A stretch of 64,000 nucleotides of DNA from contig NZ_JACHEN010000014.1 of NCBI RefSeq assembly GCF_014205875.1, positions 1 through 64,000 of the forward strand, written 5' to 3'. Positions 1-8,372 of the stretch are shown in pieces. Made by a program: the position numbers and the translations under genes. Positions within the stretch are counted from its first letter, which is position 1. The number at the start of each line of letters is the position of its first letter. Source of the stretch: Anaerosolibacter carboniphilus. Lineage in GTDB: Bacteria; Bacillota; Clostridia; Peptostreptococcales; Thermotaleaceae. Under the pieces are notes generated by a model. It worked only from the letters and a program-made list of their open reading frames with translations. It searched no databases and was not told where the DNA came from.

Positions 1-16
1 AACACTTGATTTAGCA

Positions 17-56
17 CATTTAGAGTAAATGGGCTTAGATTGTTATTGTCTAAGCC
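17..56. other. Isolated stem-loop near the window start
   Basis: The arms GGGCTTAGA and TCTAAGCCC pair perfectly around a nine-base loop. No run of T follows on either strand, so it is not a convincing intrinsic terminator. It could be the end of an upstream transcript or a repeat remnant. Confidence 0.4.
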
Positions 57-110
57 CGGTAAAATACAATATATGTTTTCGTAGGAAATTATGGTGTTCA
101 ATTTCTTAGA

Positions 111-250
111 TATGGGGTGTGCAGAGGGGATTCCCCTTTGCCGTATTCAGGAAGGTGCTCAGCCTGCATTGCAGGCGTCGAAGGAAACCTAGGGTTTCCT
201 AGCGAAAACAAATTGCCGATAGGTAACTTTGTTCAGGGGGGCTGCATAGG
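111..250 (+). ncRNA. Candidate structured RNA with four tandem hairpins
   Basis: Four stems follow each other: 121-129 with 133-141 (9 bp, loop ATT), 162-167 with 171-176 (6 bp, loop ATT), 182-189 with 193-200 (8 bp, loop TAG) and 207-217 with 222-233 (GATA loop, one bulge). A possible closing stem pairs 118-124 with 242-248 and would compete with the foot of the first hairpin. This density of pairing is far above the AT-rich surroundings. I do not recognise the class; the raiA motif of Firmicutes is one candidate by size. It could be a free RNA or a leader of the genes downstream. The strand is assumed from those genes. Confidence 0.5.
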
Positions 251-712
251 ATGGATAAATATTGTTTTTTGCGAGAGGCAAAATCTGATGTCCTTGTAGA
301 AGAAAAATTGAGTGGAGATCTGGTTAGCAGGCTAAAATTTTTGGTTTTTGGTCATACTTTACAGGGAAGGCAGAGAATTATCCATTCAGGGAATGAAGAA
401 AATTTTCAAAACATATCTATAAATGGAAAAAAAGTACATCTATGATCATGTCCGATTTTGAAATAACTTGCAGGAATCTGGCATAAAAATGTAGAAGTAT
501 TCATTAGGTAATAGGTAAAGGTTTTGGCATCAGATGTATATTTTTTAAAAGATTTTTCAGCGTATCAAAAAGTTATGAAACAAAATTCATGTTAGCCACG
601 TCTAATATTTTGAACTTAAGAAATATTTTTTACAATGTATAGAATAATTACAAGATACGACAATAATGGTCTATCAGCTATCGGCCACAAACCAATAAGG
701 GGGATACAAAGG
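251..712. other. No confident gene upstream of comEB
   Basis: This AT-rich stretch contains a possible 64-residue reading frame (251-445) that starts inside the foot of the structured RNA and resembles no protein I know. I see no clear promoter or terminator. It may include the 3' end of the RNA and the promoter of the comEB operon. Confidence 0.4.
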
Positions 713-1159
713 ATGCGTCCAGATTGGGATCAATATTTCATGGAGATGGCAGAGCATGCCAAGACACGCTCTACCTGCAGCAGAAGACAGGTAGGTGCTG
801 TGATTGTAAAAAATAAGCGAATCCTATCTACAGGGTATAATGGTGCACCGTCAGGTACGGCACATTGTCTAGATATAGGATGTATGCGTGAAAAACTTGG
901 TATTCCATCAGGTGAAAGACACGAATTATGCAGAGGGCTACATGCGGAGCAAAATGCAATTATACAAGCGGCATATCATGGAGTAAGTATTGAAGGTGCC
1001 ACCCTTTATGCATCCCTACAACCATGTGTTTTGTGTGCAAAGATGGCGATCAATGCAGGGATTGTTAAGATTGTTTTTAAAGGAAATTATCCCGATGCCC
1101 TTTCTATGGAGATGTTGAAAGAAGCAGGGATTGAATTAATACAATTTGATAACATTTAG
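713..1159 (+). CDS. comEB: dCMP deaminase family protein (ComEB)
   Basis: A 148-residue zinc-dependent cytidine/deoxycytidylate deaminase, which converts dCMP to dUMP for dTMP synthesis. The zinc motifs are visible as LHAEQNAI (His plus catalytic Glu) and PCVLC (two Cys), and the start [10 protein letters not shown] is typical of the family. The reading frame is open further upstream, to 635, but AAGGGGG sits about 9 bases before ATG 713 and the extra residues do not fit the family, so I use 713. It heads a run with tagO and wecB, the usual arrangement in Clostridia upstream of atp. A role in nucleotide metabolism is known for the family; despite the name, a competence role is not implied. 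Confidence 0.9.
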   Translation: MRPDWDQYFMEMAEHAKTRSTCSRRQVGAVIVKNKRILSTGYNGAPSGTAHCLDIGCMREKLGIPSGERHELCRGLHAEQNAIIQAAYHGVSIEGATLYASLQPCVLCAKMAINAGIVKIVFKGNYPDALSMEMLKEAGIELIQFDNI

Positions 1160-1235
1160 CGTTTAGACATTGATTTTCAAAAGGCTTTCATGTACAATTA
1201 CTCTGTAAACCTATGTCTAATAAGGAGTGTTCTTT

Positions 1236-2306
1236 GTGAGCAAATACTGGATAGTATTTTTAATAGCTGCAATCGTTTCATTAGTGATGACACCGTTAGC
1301 AAGAAAGCTGGCCTTTAAAATTGGAGCTATCGATGTGCCAAAGGATGACCGCCGTGTACATAAGACACCAATTCCAAGGCTTGGAGGATTGGCCATCTAT
1401 CTAGGGGTTGTGGTCAGTGTGCTACTTATGTTACCCCTTAGTAAAACCATCGTGGGTATGCTGGTCGGAGGTACCTTGATTGTGGCCATGGGGATTGTGG
1501 ATGATATCAAGCCTTTGTCAGCCAAGACCAAGCTGGCAGGACAAATTATTTGCGCATTGATTTTGGTATATTGTGGGATGAGAATTGGTAAATTCAATAT
1601 TCCTTTTATAGAAGGTGCAGAGATTTATTTAGGATATCTGAGTATACCTGTAACGATCTTTTGGATTGTAGGGATCACCAATACGGTAAACCTGATTGAT
1701 GGATTAGATGGATTGGCAGCAGGGGTATCTATGATTGCAGCCCTTTCTCTATCTTATGTAGCCCATGTCAATGATCTTCACTGGATTCCTTGGGTGGTTG
1801 ATGCCAATGGAGGCTCCAATGCTGCTATCATGACTTTGGCCATCGCTGGTGCTTGTTTAGGCTTTTTACCTTACAATTTTAATCCTGCAAAGATTTTCAT
1901 GGGAGATACAGGATCTCTCTTTTTAGGATATATGCTTTCTGGGATCTCTATTTATGGTGCGATCAAAGGGGCTACAGCTTTCGCCACGTTTGTTCCAGTA
2001 TTGGCATTGGGGCTGCCGATCTTTGATACAGCCTTTGCAATTTTAAGAAGAGCTTTGAATGGGAAGCCTATTATGGAACCAGATAAGGGACACTTGCATC
2101 ACAGATTGCTTTCTACAGGAATGGGGCAAAAAAGAACAGTATTGGTATTGTATGCCATTAGTGCTGCCCTAGGCCTTAGTGCAGGCTTCATGTCCAGCAG
2201 CAAGATGCTTGATGCATTGGTTATTCTATTTATAGCAAGTGGCATGATGTATATGACCGTTGGTATCCCAAAATTCCAGAAGCACAAAAGTACTTTGAAA
2301 GAATAA
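1236..2306 (+). CDS. tagO: Undecaprenyl-phosphate GlcNAc-1-phosphate transferase
   Basis: A polytopic membrane protein of 356 residues in the MraY/WecA/TagO family. It attaches GlcNAc-1-P to undecaprenyl phosphate, starting wall teichoic acid or other surface polymers. Signature motifs are present: MGIVDDIKPL (metal-binding Asp pair), NLIDGLDGLAAG, FMGDTGS and HLHHRLL. GTG 1236 is chosen because AAGGAG (1222-1227) lies 8 bases upstream; the GTG at 1227 overlaps that site. It is followed by a terminator-like hairpin and then wecB, whose product would feed UDP-ManNAc to the same pathway. Confidence 0.92.
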   Translation: MSKYWIVFLIAAIVSLVMTPLARKLAFKIGAIDVPKDDRRVHKTPIPRLGGLAIYLGVVVSVLLMLPLSKTIVGMLVGGTLIVAMGIVDDIKPLSAKTKLAGQIICALILVYCGMRIGKFNIPFIEGAEIYLGYLSIPVTIFWIVGITNTVNLIDGLDGLAAGVSMIAALSLSYVAHVNDLHWIPWVVDANGGSNAAIMTLAIAGACLGFLPYNFNPAKIFMGDTGSLFLGYMLSGISIYGAIKGATAFATFVPVLALGLPIFDTAFAILRRALNGKPIMEPDKGHLHHRLLSTGMGQKRTVLVLYAISAALGLSAGFMSSSKMLDALVILFIASGMMYMTVGIPKFQKHKSTLKE

Positions 2307-2308
2307 CG

Positions 2309-2334
2309 CCAGGAAGCATATTCCTGGTTTTTTC
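2309..2334 (+). terminator. Intrinsic terminator between tagO and wecB
   Basis: CCAGGAA and TTCCTGG form a 7-bp stem with a five-base loop followed by TTTTTTC. It lies immediately after the tagO stop and could attenuate transcription into wecB. Confidence 0.65.
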
Positions 2335-2353
2335 TTAGAAAGAGGTGGAATAT

Positions 2354-3484
2354 ATGAGCAAAATAAAAATCATGTCCATATTTGGGACAAGACCGGAGGC
2401 CATTAAGATGGCACCTGTGGTAAAAGAACTAGAGAAGCATGAGGGGATCGAATCCATTGTGTGCGTCACAGCCCAGCATCGGGAAATGTTGGATCAAGTA
2501 CTGGATTTGTTTCAGATCAAGCCCGATTATGATTTGAATATCATGAAGGCTGGACAAACCTTGAGTGAAATTACATCTCGGGTATTGTTGGGACTGGAAG
2601 AAGTCATCAAAGAAGTACGACCCCACATGGTGTTGGTTCATGGGGATACGACGACGACCTTTGCAGGAGCGTTGGCCGCTTTTTATCAGCAGGTGAAGGT
2701 AGGACACGTGGAAGCAGGGTTACGAAGTGGAAATATTTATTCTCCCTATCCAGAGGAAGCCAACCGCATGCTGACGGGGAGACTAACCCATCTGCACTTT
2801 GCACCTACCCAAGGGAATAAGAAAAATCTATTGGCAGAGGGAATCAAAGAAGAAAATATCGTCTTGACAGGAAACACCGTCATCGATGCCCTATTACAGG
2901 TGATCAAAGAGGATTATCGTTTTGAGAATGAATTGTTAAATCAATTGGATTATAAAAATAAGAAGATCATTCTGATGACAGCCCATCGTAGAGAAAACCT
3001 GGGAGAACCTATGATGAATATTTTTTCTGCCATTCGCGAAGTGGCCGATCAAAATGAGGAGATAGAGATTGTATTCCCGATCCACCTAAATCCACAGGTA
3101 AGAAATCTGGCTGCTGAAATTCTAGGAAATACAAAGAATATACATATCATAGAACCGTTGGATTATGAGCCCTTTGCCAACCTTCAAGGAAGGTCCTATA
3201 TGCTGTTGACCGATTCAGGAGGCATTCAAGAGGAGGCACCAGCTTTAGGTAAGCCTGTGTTGGTATTAAGAACAGAAACGGAGCGTCCAGAGGCTGTGGA
3301 GGCTGGCACCGTAAAAATTGCAGGGGTGGAAAAGAATAGAATTGTAGCCCTCATGGAAGAGTTGATCCATGATAAGGTAGCCTATGACCAAATGGCCAAT
3401 GCGGTAAATCCCTATGGAGATGGAAAAGCCGCCCAAAGGACCGTAGCAGCGATTTTAGAGTATTTTAAGGATGAGAATTGTTAG
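2354..3484 (+). CDS. wecB: UDP-N-acetylglucosamine 2-epimerase
   Basis: A 376-residue non-hydrolysing UDP-GlcNAc 2-epimerase (WecB/MnaA), which interconverts UDP-GlcNAc and UDP-ManNAc in the cytosol. Visible motifs are FGTRPEAIKMAPV near the start, VHGDTTTT, HVEAGLRSGN, TAHRRENLG and DSGGIQEEAP, and the length is that of the family. ATG 2354 follows AGAGGTGG; the earlier GTG at 2345 lies inside that site. In B. subtilis mnaA immediately precedes atp; here a catabolic cluster intervenes. Confidence 0.93.
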   Translation: MSKIKIMSIFGTRPEAIKMAPVVKELEKHEGIESIVCVTAQHREMLDQVLDLFQIKPDYDLNIMKAGQTLSEITSRVLLGLEEVIKEVRPHMVLVHGDTTTTFAGALAAFYQQVKVGHVEAGLRSGNIYSPYPEEANRMLTGRLTHLHFAPTQGNKKNLLAEGIKEENIVLTGNTVIDALLQVIKEDYRFENELLNQLDYKNKKIILMTAHRRENLGEPMMNIFSAIREVADQNEEIEIVFPIHLNPQVRNLAAEILGNTKNIHIIEPLDYEPFANLQGRSYMLLTDSGGIQEEAPALGKPVLVLRTETERPEAVEAGTVKIAGVEKNRIVALMEELIHDKVAYDQMANAVNPYGDGKAAQRTVAAILEYFKDENC

Positions 3485-3569
3485 AAAATATTAAGATTCA
3501 TTGTTGAGCCTAGAATGACATCTTCTGTAGAATAATATAAAACTATGATAGTGCAAAGCCTTTGTATCT

Positions 3570-3596
3570 GTCATCCTGAGTGATAGCGAAGGATCT
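3570..3596 (+). repeat. Family A repeat half-site, left of the GIY-YIG gene
   Basis: The sequence matches the dispersed motif GTCATYCTGAG...TAGCGAAGGATCT found at about ten places in this window. It lies just upstream of the small nuclease gene, and two more copies lie just downstream of it. Confidence 0.7.
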
Positions 3597-3631
3597 TTAG
3601 GAGAGAAAAATGTTCTAGGAAGGTGAGTATT

Positions 3632-3916
3632 ATGTACTATGTTTATATTCTTACAAATTTGTCAAACAAGGTTCTTTATACGGGTATAACGAATAATCTT
3701 GAAAGACGACTATATGAACATAAGCATAAGCTGATCAAAGGATTTACAGAAAAATATAATGTGAATAAATTAATATACTTTGATAGTACAACTGATGTTA
3801 AATCAGCAATTGCAAGGGAAAAACAGATTAAGGGTTGGACAAGACGTAAGAAGGTTGAGTTGATAGAAAGTGTAAATCCTCTATGGAAAGACTTATCCGA
3901 GGATTTTAAGAATTGA
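3632..3916 (+). CDS. Small GIY-YIG nuclease family protein
   Basis: A 94-residue single-domain GIY-YIG protein (UvrC N-terminal-like fold). MYYVYILTNLSNKVLYTGIT supplies the Tyr residues of the motif (YVY and YTG), then RRLYEHK gives the conserved Arg and His, and EKQIKGWTRRKK is typical of the stand-alone YhbQ/URI-like group. ATG 3632 follows AAGGTGAG; an upstream in-frame GTG overlaps that site. Its substrate is unknown. It is flanked on both sides by family A palindromic repeats and sits alone between wecB and a catabolic cluster, which suggests acquisition as a cassette. Confidence 0.85.
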   Translation: MYYVYILTNLSNKVLYTGITNNLERRLYEHKHKLIKGFTEKYNVNKLIYFDSTTDVKSAIAREKQIKGWTRRKKVELIESVNPLWKDLSEDFKN

Positions 3917-3955
3917 GATTTTGATAAAAAAAGATCACTGAAAAGCTAAGATTTT

Positions 3956-4040
3956 GTCATTCTGAATGGAACGAAGTGGAATGAAAAATCTCTAAAGCTT
4001 TTATAAATACTCAGATTCTTCGCTGCGCTCAGAATGACAC
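3956..4040. repeat. Family A palindromic repeat, right of the GIY-YIG gene
   Basis: Two half-sites face each other: GTCATTCTGAATGGAACGAAG starting at 3956 and its inverted partner AGATTCTTCGCTGCGCTCAG ending near 4039. Transcribed, the pair folds into a long imperfect hairpin. Confidence 0.75.
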
Positions 4041-4106
4041 ATAGGGGGGGAGATTCCTTAGGACAAAATGTTGTTTTCCGCATCATAAAAAATTTATTCA
4101 AGCCTA

Positions 4107-4135
4107 TTGAAAAAGGTCTTCTAAGGTAATAAAAT
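4107..4135 (+). promoter_or_regulatory. SigA-type promoter for the DUF3870 gene
   Basis: TTGAAA (4107-4112) and TAAAAT (4130-4135) are separated by exactly 17 bases. Transcription would start near 4142, giving a leader of about 70 bases before GTG 4215. Confidence 0.6.
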
Positions 4136-4214
4136 AGAATTGTATCATATGAATAGAATAGATTCGAAGTCCACGATACGGTGGGCCTCAAATCTTATCC
4201 AAGGGGGTAACCCT

Positions 4215-4553
4215 GTGAAGACATATAGTGAAGATACTGTGTATTTCATTTCCTACGCAAAACTGCCGGGGGAGATGCCCGCAGCCAATCTCCATAAGGT
4301 AGTAGGCGTGGGTTTGATTATTCACAAGGATACAGGTATCATTGAAGACTCTTCCTGTACGTTGATTACGGAGGAGGCAAGAGCCTTTTTAAAGCAACTC
4401 CTTGTAGGTCATAACCTCCACACCGAAGGAATTGATGGGCTGATTGAAAAGGTAAAATATCGATTCCATGGCTTGTCTCAGAAGGCCATCTGTGTAGCCC
4501 TAAAAGCTACTTATGACCGATACATGACTTGGAGAAGTGAAATGAATATTTGA
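4215..4553 (+). CDS. DUF3870 domain protein
   Basis: A 112-residue cytosolic protein of unknown function. The sequence (YFISYAKLPGEMPAANLHKV, then GVGLIIHKDTGIIEDSSCTL) matches my memory of DUF3870, a small family often found beside beta-keto acid cleavage and CoA-transferase genes in Clostridia. GTG 4215 is preceded by AAGGGGG; the frame is open to 4140 but would then start almost at the predicted transcription start. A strong terminator follows, so it is probably monocistronic. I infer an accessory role in the neighbouring catabolic pathway from context only. Confidence 0.65.
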   Translation: MKTYSEDTVYFISYAKLPGEMPAANLHKVVGVGLIIHKDTGIIEDSSCTLITEEARAFLKQLLVGHNLHTEGIDGLIEKVKYRFHGLSQKAICVALKATYDRYMTWRSEMNI

Positions 4554-4606
4554 AAAAGACTGCTTTCCTTGCAGTGATTGTGCAACCCACAATGACTAAG
4601 TGAGTA

Positions 4607-4667
4607 AAATCCAGTGCGAAACATTTAAGGGAAAACCTTAAGCTGTTTTTGTGCTGGATTTTTTATT
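4607..4667 (+). terminator. Intrinsic terminator after the DUF3870 gene
   Basis: AAAATCCAG (4607-4615) pairs with CTGGATTTT (4654-4662), enclosing a second small hairpin (TTAAGG/CCTTAA), and a T tract follows. Confidence 0.75.
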
Positions 4668-4670
4668 GGT

Positions 4671-4829
4671 GTTAGTGGATAGAGGTTAGTAGTTAGTGGT
4701 ATAGAATTACTCGATCAGAATGATTTTACAAACTCGGATAAGATATCAGATAACATGATATATAAAATAAACTTTTTAAATGCTCTTAAGGTTTTTATCC
4801 ACTAACGACTAACAACTAACTACTAACTA
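4671..4829. repeat. Family B inverted-arm repeat element
   Basis: The left arm (4671-4700) repeats GTTAGTGGATAGAGGTTAG-like units and the right arm (4798-4829) holds the reverse complement, CACTAACGACTAACAACTAA. About 100 AT-rich bases lie between. The same architecture recurs five more times in the window. It fills the gap before the aminotransferase gene. Confidence 0.7.
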
Positions 4830-4901
4830 GACTTTGATAAGCATGCAGTAAGAAAACAAAAAACCACTACCTTATTTAAGATCAAAGGAGGTCAACAAAC
4901 A

Positions 4902-6266
4902 ATGAGTCAAAACAAAGCTCCAAAGAACAATGTTTTTTATCGGAATCAAAATTGGCATTATCCCAAAATAGATAGAGGGGAAGGGATTTATCTATTTGAC
5001 GTTAATGGTAAGCGGTATATAGATGCTTGTTCTGGATCTGCTGTGGCCAACATTGGTCATGGAAATCAGGAAATAGCAGCCTATACTGCGGAGCAGATGA
5101 AGAGGATTGCCTTCACTCATCTGTCTAGATGGACGGTGGATACCATAGAGGAATGTGCGGCCAAGGTGGCGGAATGGACACCTGGAGATTTAAACCATGT
5201 ATATTTTGTTTCCGGTGGTTCTGAGGCCACAGAAACAGCCATTAAGATGGCTAGGCAGTATTTCACCGAACGGGATGGCAAAGAGACGAAAAAGTGGAAG
5301 GTGATCTCAAAATGGCATGCTTTCCATGGCAATACCATGGGAGCTCTTTCCATGACAGGCATACCTGAGAGAAGAAGGATCTATGAGCCAATGCTATTGG
5401 ACTTTCCTAAGGCGCCACAGTTCTATCATTATCGCAACCCTTGGGGCTGTGAGACTTTGGAAGAGACCAGTATTAGAGCAGCTCAAGCCTTAGAATCGGA
5501 AATATTAAAACAAGGAGCAGAAAATATTGCAGCCTTCATTACAGAGCCTGTGGTAGGTGCAGCTTGTCCCGGTATTCATCCCACAAGGATATATTTTGAA
5601 ATGGTACGAGAAATCTGCAATCGATATGACGTATTGCTTATCGTAGATGAAGTAATGGCTGGTTTTGGAAGGACAGGGAAAAAGTTTGGCGTGGATCATT
5701 ATGGCATAATACCTGATATCATCACAGCTGCCAAGGGAATGAGCTGTGGTTACACACCTATGGGTGCTGCCATCGCATCTCAGAAGATATTTGACACCAT
5801 CATGGTTGAAGGCTCTGGACAATTTATTCATGGGCATACTTACGCAGGCAATCCTCTGTCCTGTGGCATCGCAGCCAAGGTGATGGAGATCCTGGAACGG
5901 GGCCATGTGGTAGAAAACGCAGAAACCCAAGGGGAATACTTCATGGAAAAACTTCATAGTTTGTATCAGTATCCGATCGTAGGAGATATCCGAGGAAAAG
6001 GTTTAATGATAGGGATAGAGTTTGTGAAGGATCAGAAAACAAAGGAACCTTTTGAAGCCCAACAAAATATTAAAGGAAAGTTCACTGCAAATTGTATGGA
6101 AGAAGGTATCGTTCCATATCCAGGCGGTGGCGCCGTAGACGGCATCCACGGAGATCACGTCCTCATCGCCCCACCATTGAGCATTACGAGAGAACAGATC
6201 GACGAGCTGTTTGAAGGATTAGAAAGAGGGATTAGAAGAACGGTGGAAGAATTCGCTACTCGCTAA
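4902..6266 (+). CDS. Class III (omega-amino acid type) aminotransferase
   Basis: A 454-residue PLP-dependent aminotransferase of the class III fold, a family that moves omega- or beta-amino groups to a keto acid. Motifs are SGGSEATETAIKMARQYF (PLP phosphate site), ITEPVVGAACPG, LIVDEVMAGFGRTG (Asp contacting the PLP nitrogen), AAKGMSCGYTPMGA (Schiff-base Lys) and GHTYAGNPLSC. The start follows AAAGGAGG. Standing before a beta-keto acid cleavage enzyme and CoA-transferase genes, it most likely turns a beta-amino acid into a beta-keto acid. The exact substrate cannot be read from sequence; beta-alanine or longer beta-amino acids are candidates. Confidence 0.85.
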   Translation: MSQNKAPKNNVFYRNQNWHYPKIDRGEGIYLFDVNGKRYIDACSGSAVANIGHGNQEIAAYTAEQMKRIAFTHLSRWTVDTIEECAAKVAEWTPGDLNHVYFVSGGSEATETAIKMARQYFTERDGKETKKWKVISKWHAFHGNTMGALSMTGIPERRRIYEPMLLDFPKAPQFYHYRNPWGCETLEETSIRAAQALESEILKQGAENIAAFITEPVVGAACPGIHPTRIYFEMVREICNRYDVLLIVDEVMAGFGRTGKKFGVDHYGIIPDIITAAKGMSCGYTPMGAAIASQKIFDTIMVEGSGQFIHGHTYAGNPLSCGIAAKVMEILERGHVVENAETQGEYFMEKLHSLYQYPIVGDIRGKGLMIGIEFVKDQKTKEPFEAQQNIKGKFTANCMEEGIVPYPGGGAVDGIHGDHVLIAPPLSITREQIDELFEGLERGIRRTVEEFATR

Positions 6267-6285
6267 TCGTGTGCAGTTTGAGTAG

Positions 6286-6352
6286 GGACGGACGACTCTG
6301 TCCGTCCACAGAGATAATCAAAACATAGACGGGTGGACAGGGGCGTCCACCC
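6286..6352. repeat. Two family C hairpin repeats
   Basis: GGACGGAC/GTCCGTCC (6286-6307) and GGGTGGAC/GTCCACCC (6331-6352) are two perfect 8-bp hairpins in tandem, each with a six-base loop. They follow GTAGGGA-like sequence, as do other members of this family near 24.8 and 28.9 kb. They lie between the aminotransferase and cleavage-enzyme genes. Confidence 0.7.
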
Positions 6353-6521
6353 CTACGGCCATTAGGTTTCTCTTGATGCATTACAAAATATCACATAGTG
6401 TTTCAACAGAGTTTGTTAAAAAAGTGAACAGCGAGAAGTCAGAAACAAGTATAAATCCGTGAAACCATGTACCGTGCACCGCGAACCGAGATTTTATAAA
6501 TAGTAAAGGGGGAATTAATCC

Positions 6522-7337
6522 ATGGAAAAACTCATTATCACCATCGCACCTACAGGAAATGTGCCTACAAAGGCGATGAATCCCAGCGTGCCTATAACGG
6601 TAGAGGAGATTGTGAAGGATATAGAAGCATGTCATGAAAAGGGAGCAGCCATTGCTCATATTCATGTCAGGGACGCGCAAGGACATCCTACTAGTGAAAG
6701 ATCCATATTCAAGGAAGTTCTGGAGCGATTGGATCAGGAAAGAATCGATGTAATCAAGCAGGTGTCCACCGGAGCCAGGGGCGGAGAAAATACGGTGGAT
6801 TGGCGTGGGCAGATGCTGGATCTCAATGCCCATATGGCCAGTTTGTCTACGGGATCATCTAACTTTCCCAATAGTGTAAATGCCAATGGACCAGATTTGA
6901 TTGAGGCATTAGCAAACAAGATGCATGCCAATGGAATAAAGCCAGAGATTGAAGCCTTCGATGTGGCCATGATCTCCAATGCAAAAAAACTTTTGAAGAA
7001 AGGTATATTGAAAGGCCCTCTCCATTTTAATCTGGTGATGAATGTACCTGGATCCATCGAGGGAACACCAAAAAATCTTCTCTTTATGACAGAAAACTTG
7101 CCGGAGGACTCTACTTGGACGGTTTCAGGCATCGGGAGATCACAAATTACCATGCTAACCATGGCGATCTTGATGGGAGGGCATGTACGAACAGGATTAG
7201 AGGATGTACTGGAAGTGGAAAAGGGGATTCCAACCACCAATCCGATGTTGGTGGAACGTATCGTTAGCATTGCCAAGGCGATTGGCCGAGAAATTGCATC
7301 GACAGAAGATGCAAAAAGAATTTTAGGAATTTTGTAG
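6522..7337 (+). CDS. Beta-keto acid cleavage enzyme (BKACE/Kce family)
   Basis: A 271-residue TIM-barrel protein of the DUF849 family. These zinc enzymes react a beta-keto acid with acetyl-CoA to give acetoacetate and a new acyl-CoA. HIHVRD places His46 and His48 as metal ligands, and GGHVRTGLED near the C terminus carries the conserved Arg and Glu. The lysine-pathway enzyme Kce, as I recall it, has Glu14 to hold the substrate amino group; here the region reads TGNVPTK with Val at 14, so the substrate probably differs from 3-keto-5-aminohexanoate. ATG 6522 follows AAGGGGG. Downstream CoA-transferase genes would handle the acetoacetate. Confidence 0.85.
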   Translation: MEKLIITIAPTGNVPTKAMNPSVPITVEEIVKDIEACHEKGAAIAHIHVRDAQGHPTSERSIFKEVLERLDQERIDVIKQVSTGARGGENTVDWRGQMLDLNAHMASLSTGSSNFPNSVNANGPDLIEALANKMHANGIKPEIEAFDVAMISNAKKLLKKGILKGPLHFNLVMNVPGSIEGTPKNLLFMTENLPEDSTWTVSGIGRSQITMLTMAILMGGHVRTGLEDVLEVEKGIPTTNPMLVERIVSIAKAIGREIASTEDAKRILGIL

Positions 7338-7443
7338 CGGCAGACGACCCTGTCTAGTTGTTTTGCCATAGGCTTTAGACAAACACGCAGATCTGCCTCT
7401 ATTAGCGGCATAAAATTAATTTATTAAAAATTTCTCTTGAAGT

Positions 7444-7562
7444 GTCATTCTGAGCGGTAGCGAAGAATCTGGGTGGATATAAGTTGAGATTTTGAAGTCT
7501 TTGGGTGAATTCCTTGTTGGGTCTGAGATCCTTCGGCTGCGTTTCACTTCGCTCAGGATGAC
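7444..7562. repeat. Family A palindromic element, full length (about 120 bp)
   Basis: Left end GTCATTCTGAGCGGTAGCGA at 7444 and right end CACTTCGCTCAGGATGAC ending at 7562 are imperfect inverted repeats. The internal sequence, including GGGTCTGAGATCCTTCG, is closely matched in the 24905-25024 copy. The rest of the gap before the CoA-transferase (7338-7717) shows nothing else clear. Confidence 0.75.
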
Positions 7563-7717
7563 AAGTTATGAAGTAGGTTGTTGGCCCCTACGAATGCCAG
7601 TAAAAAGATATAGGTTTTGCTTCTATAAGAGGAGCGAATGGTGGAACCAAATATTTATAATTTTCAGCAATTGTGATAAAATGTACATGGAACAAATTGA
7701 ACAAGGAGGTGGTTCCC

Positions 7718-8371
7718 ATGGATAAAGTGAAGACAATAGATCAAGCCATGGAATACATAAAAGACGGTATGACTGTGATGATCGGTGGTTTTCTAGGTAC
7801 AGGAACGCCAGAAACATTTATAGATTATCTCCTTAAAAAAGGTGTGAAGGACCTAACAATTATCGGGAATGATACTGGATTTCCTGAAAAGGGTATTGGA
7901 AGATTGGTTGTCAACAAGCAAGTAAAGAAAGTCATTGTTTCCCATATTGGTACAAATCCTGAAACAGGGGAGCAGATGCATGCAGGAGAATTGGAAGTGG
8001 TATTGGTACCCCAGGGAACATTGGCAGAGCAGGTTCGCGCTGCTGGTGCAGGTTTAGGTGGTGTCTTAACGCCGACAGGGGTAGGTACCATTGTGGAGGA
8101 AGGTAAGCAGAAGGTTGAAATTGATGGAAAAACCTATTTGATGGAGCTAGCTTTACGGGCAGATGTGGCTTTGATCAAGGGGGCAAAGGTAGACAAGAAG
8201 GGAAATATCTATTATAACCATGCTGCGAGAAACTTTAATCCGTTGATGGCTATGGCGGCTGACCTGGTGATCGTGGAAGCAGAAGAATTGGTAGAGACGG
8301 GAGCGATCCATCCCAATGATGTTATGACGCCAGGACTCTTTGTGGATATGATTGTGGAAGGAGTGAAATAA
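7718..8371 (+). CDS. atoD: CoA-transferase subunit A (AtoD-like)
   Basis: A 217-residue alpha subunit of a family I 3-oxoacid/acetoacetate CoA-transferase. The glycine-rich [20 protein letters not shown] is the CoA-binding start of the family, and [15 protein letters not shown] is characteristic. ATG 7718 follows AAGGAGG; the frame is open to 7673 but would include that site. The complex would move CoA between acetoacetate and an acyl-CoA or acetate. Subunit B starts one base after its stop, so the two are translated together. Confidence 0.9.
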   Translation: MDKVKTIDQAMEYIKDGMTVMIGGFLGTGTPETFIDYLLKKGVKDLTIIGNDTGFPEKGIGRLVVNKQVKKVIVSHIGTNPETGEQMHAGELEVVLVPQGTLAEQVRAAGAGLGGVLTPTGVGTIVEEGKQKVEIDGKTYLMELALRADVALIKGAKVDKKGNIYYNHAARNFNPLMAMAADLVIVEAEELVETGAIHPNDVMTPGLFVDMIVEGVK

Positions 8372-8372
8372 C

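Noticed and set aside
251-445. Possible 64-residue protein after the structured RNA
   Set aside because: It begins in the closing stem of the RNA, has no resemblance to a known family, and its composition does not look coding; kept only as a note.
3946-4191. Minus-strand reading frame of 81 codons
   Set aside because: It lies across repeat hairpins and the promoter of the DUF3870 gene and reads as translated repeat sequence.
5505-5957. Long minus-strand frame inside the aminotransferase
   Set aside because: It is a shadow of a well-supported gene on the plus strand, as are the similar antisense frames elsewhere.
7492-7725. Reading frame of 77 codons before the CoA-transferase
   Set aside because: It is a translation of the family A repeat and the ribosome site region; no family match.
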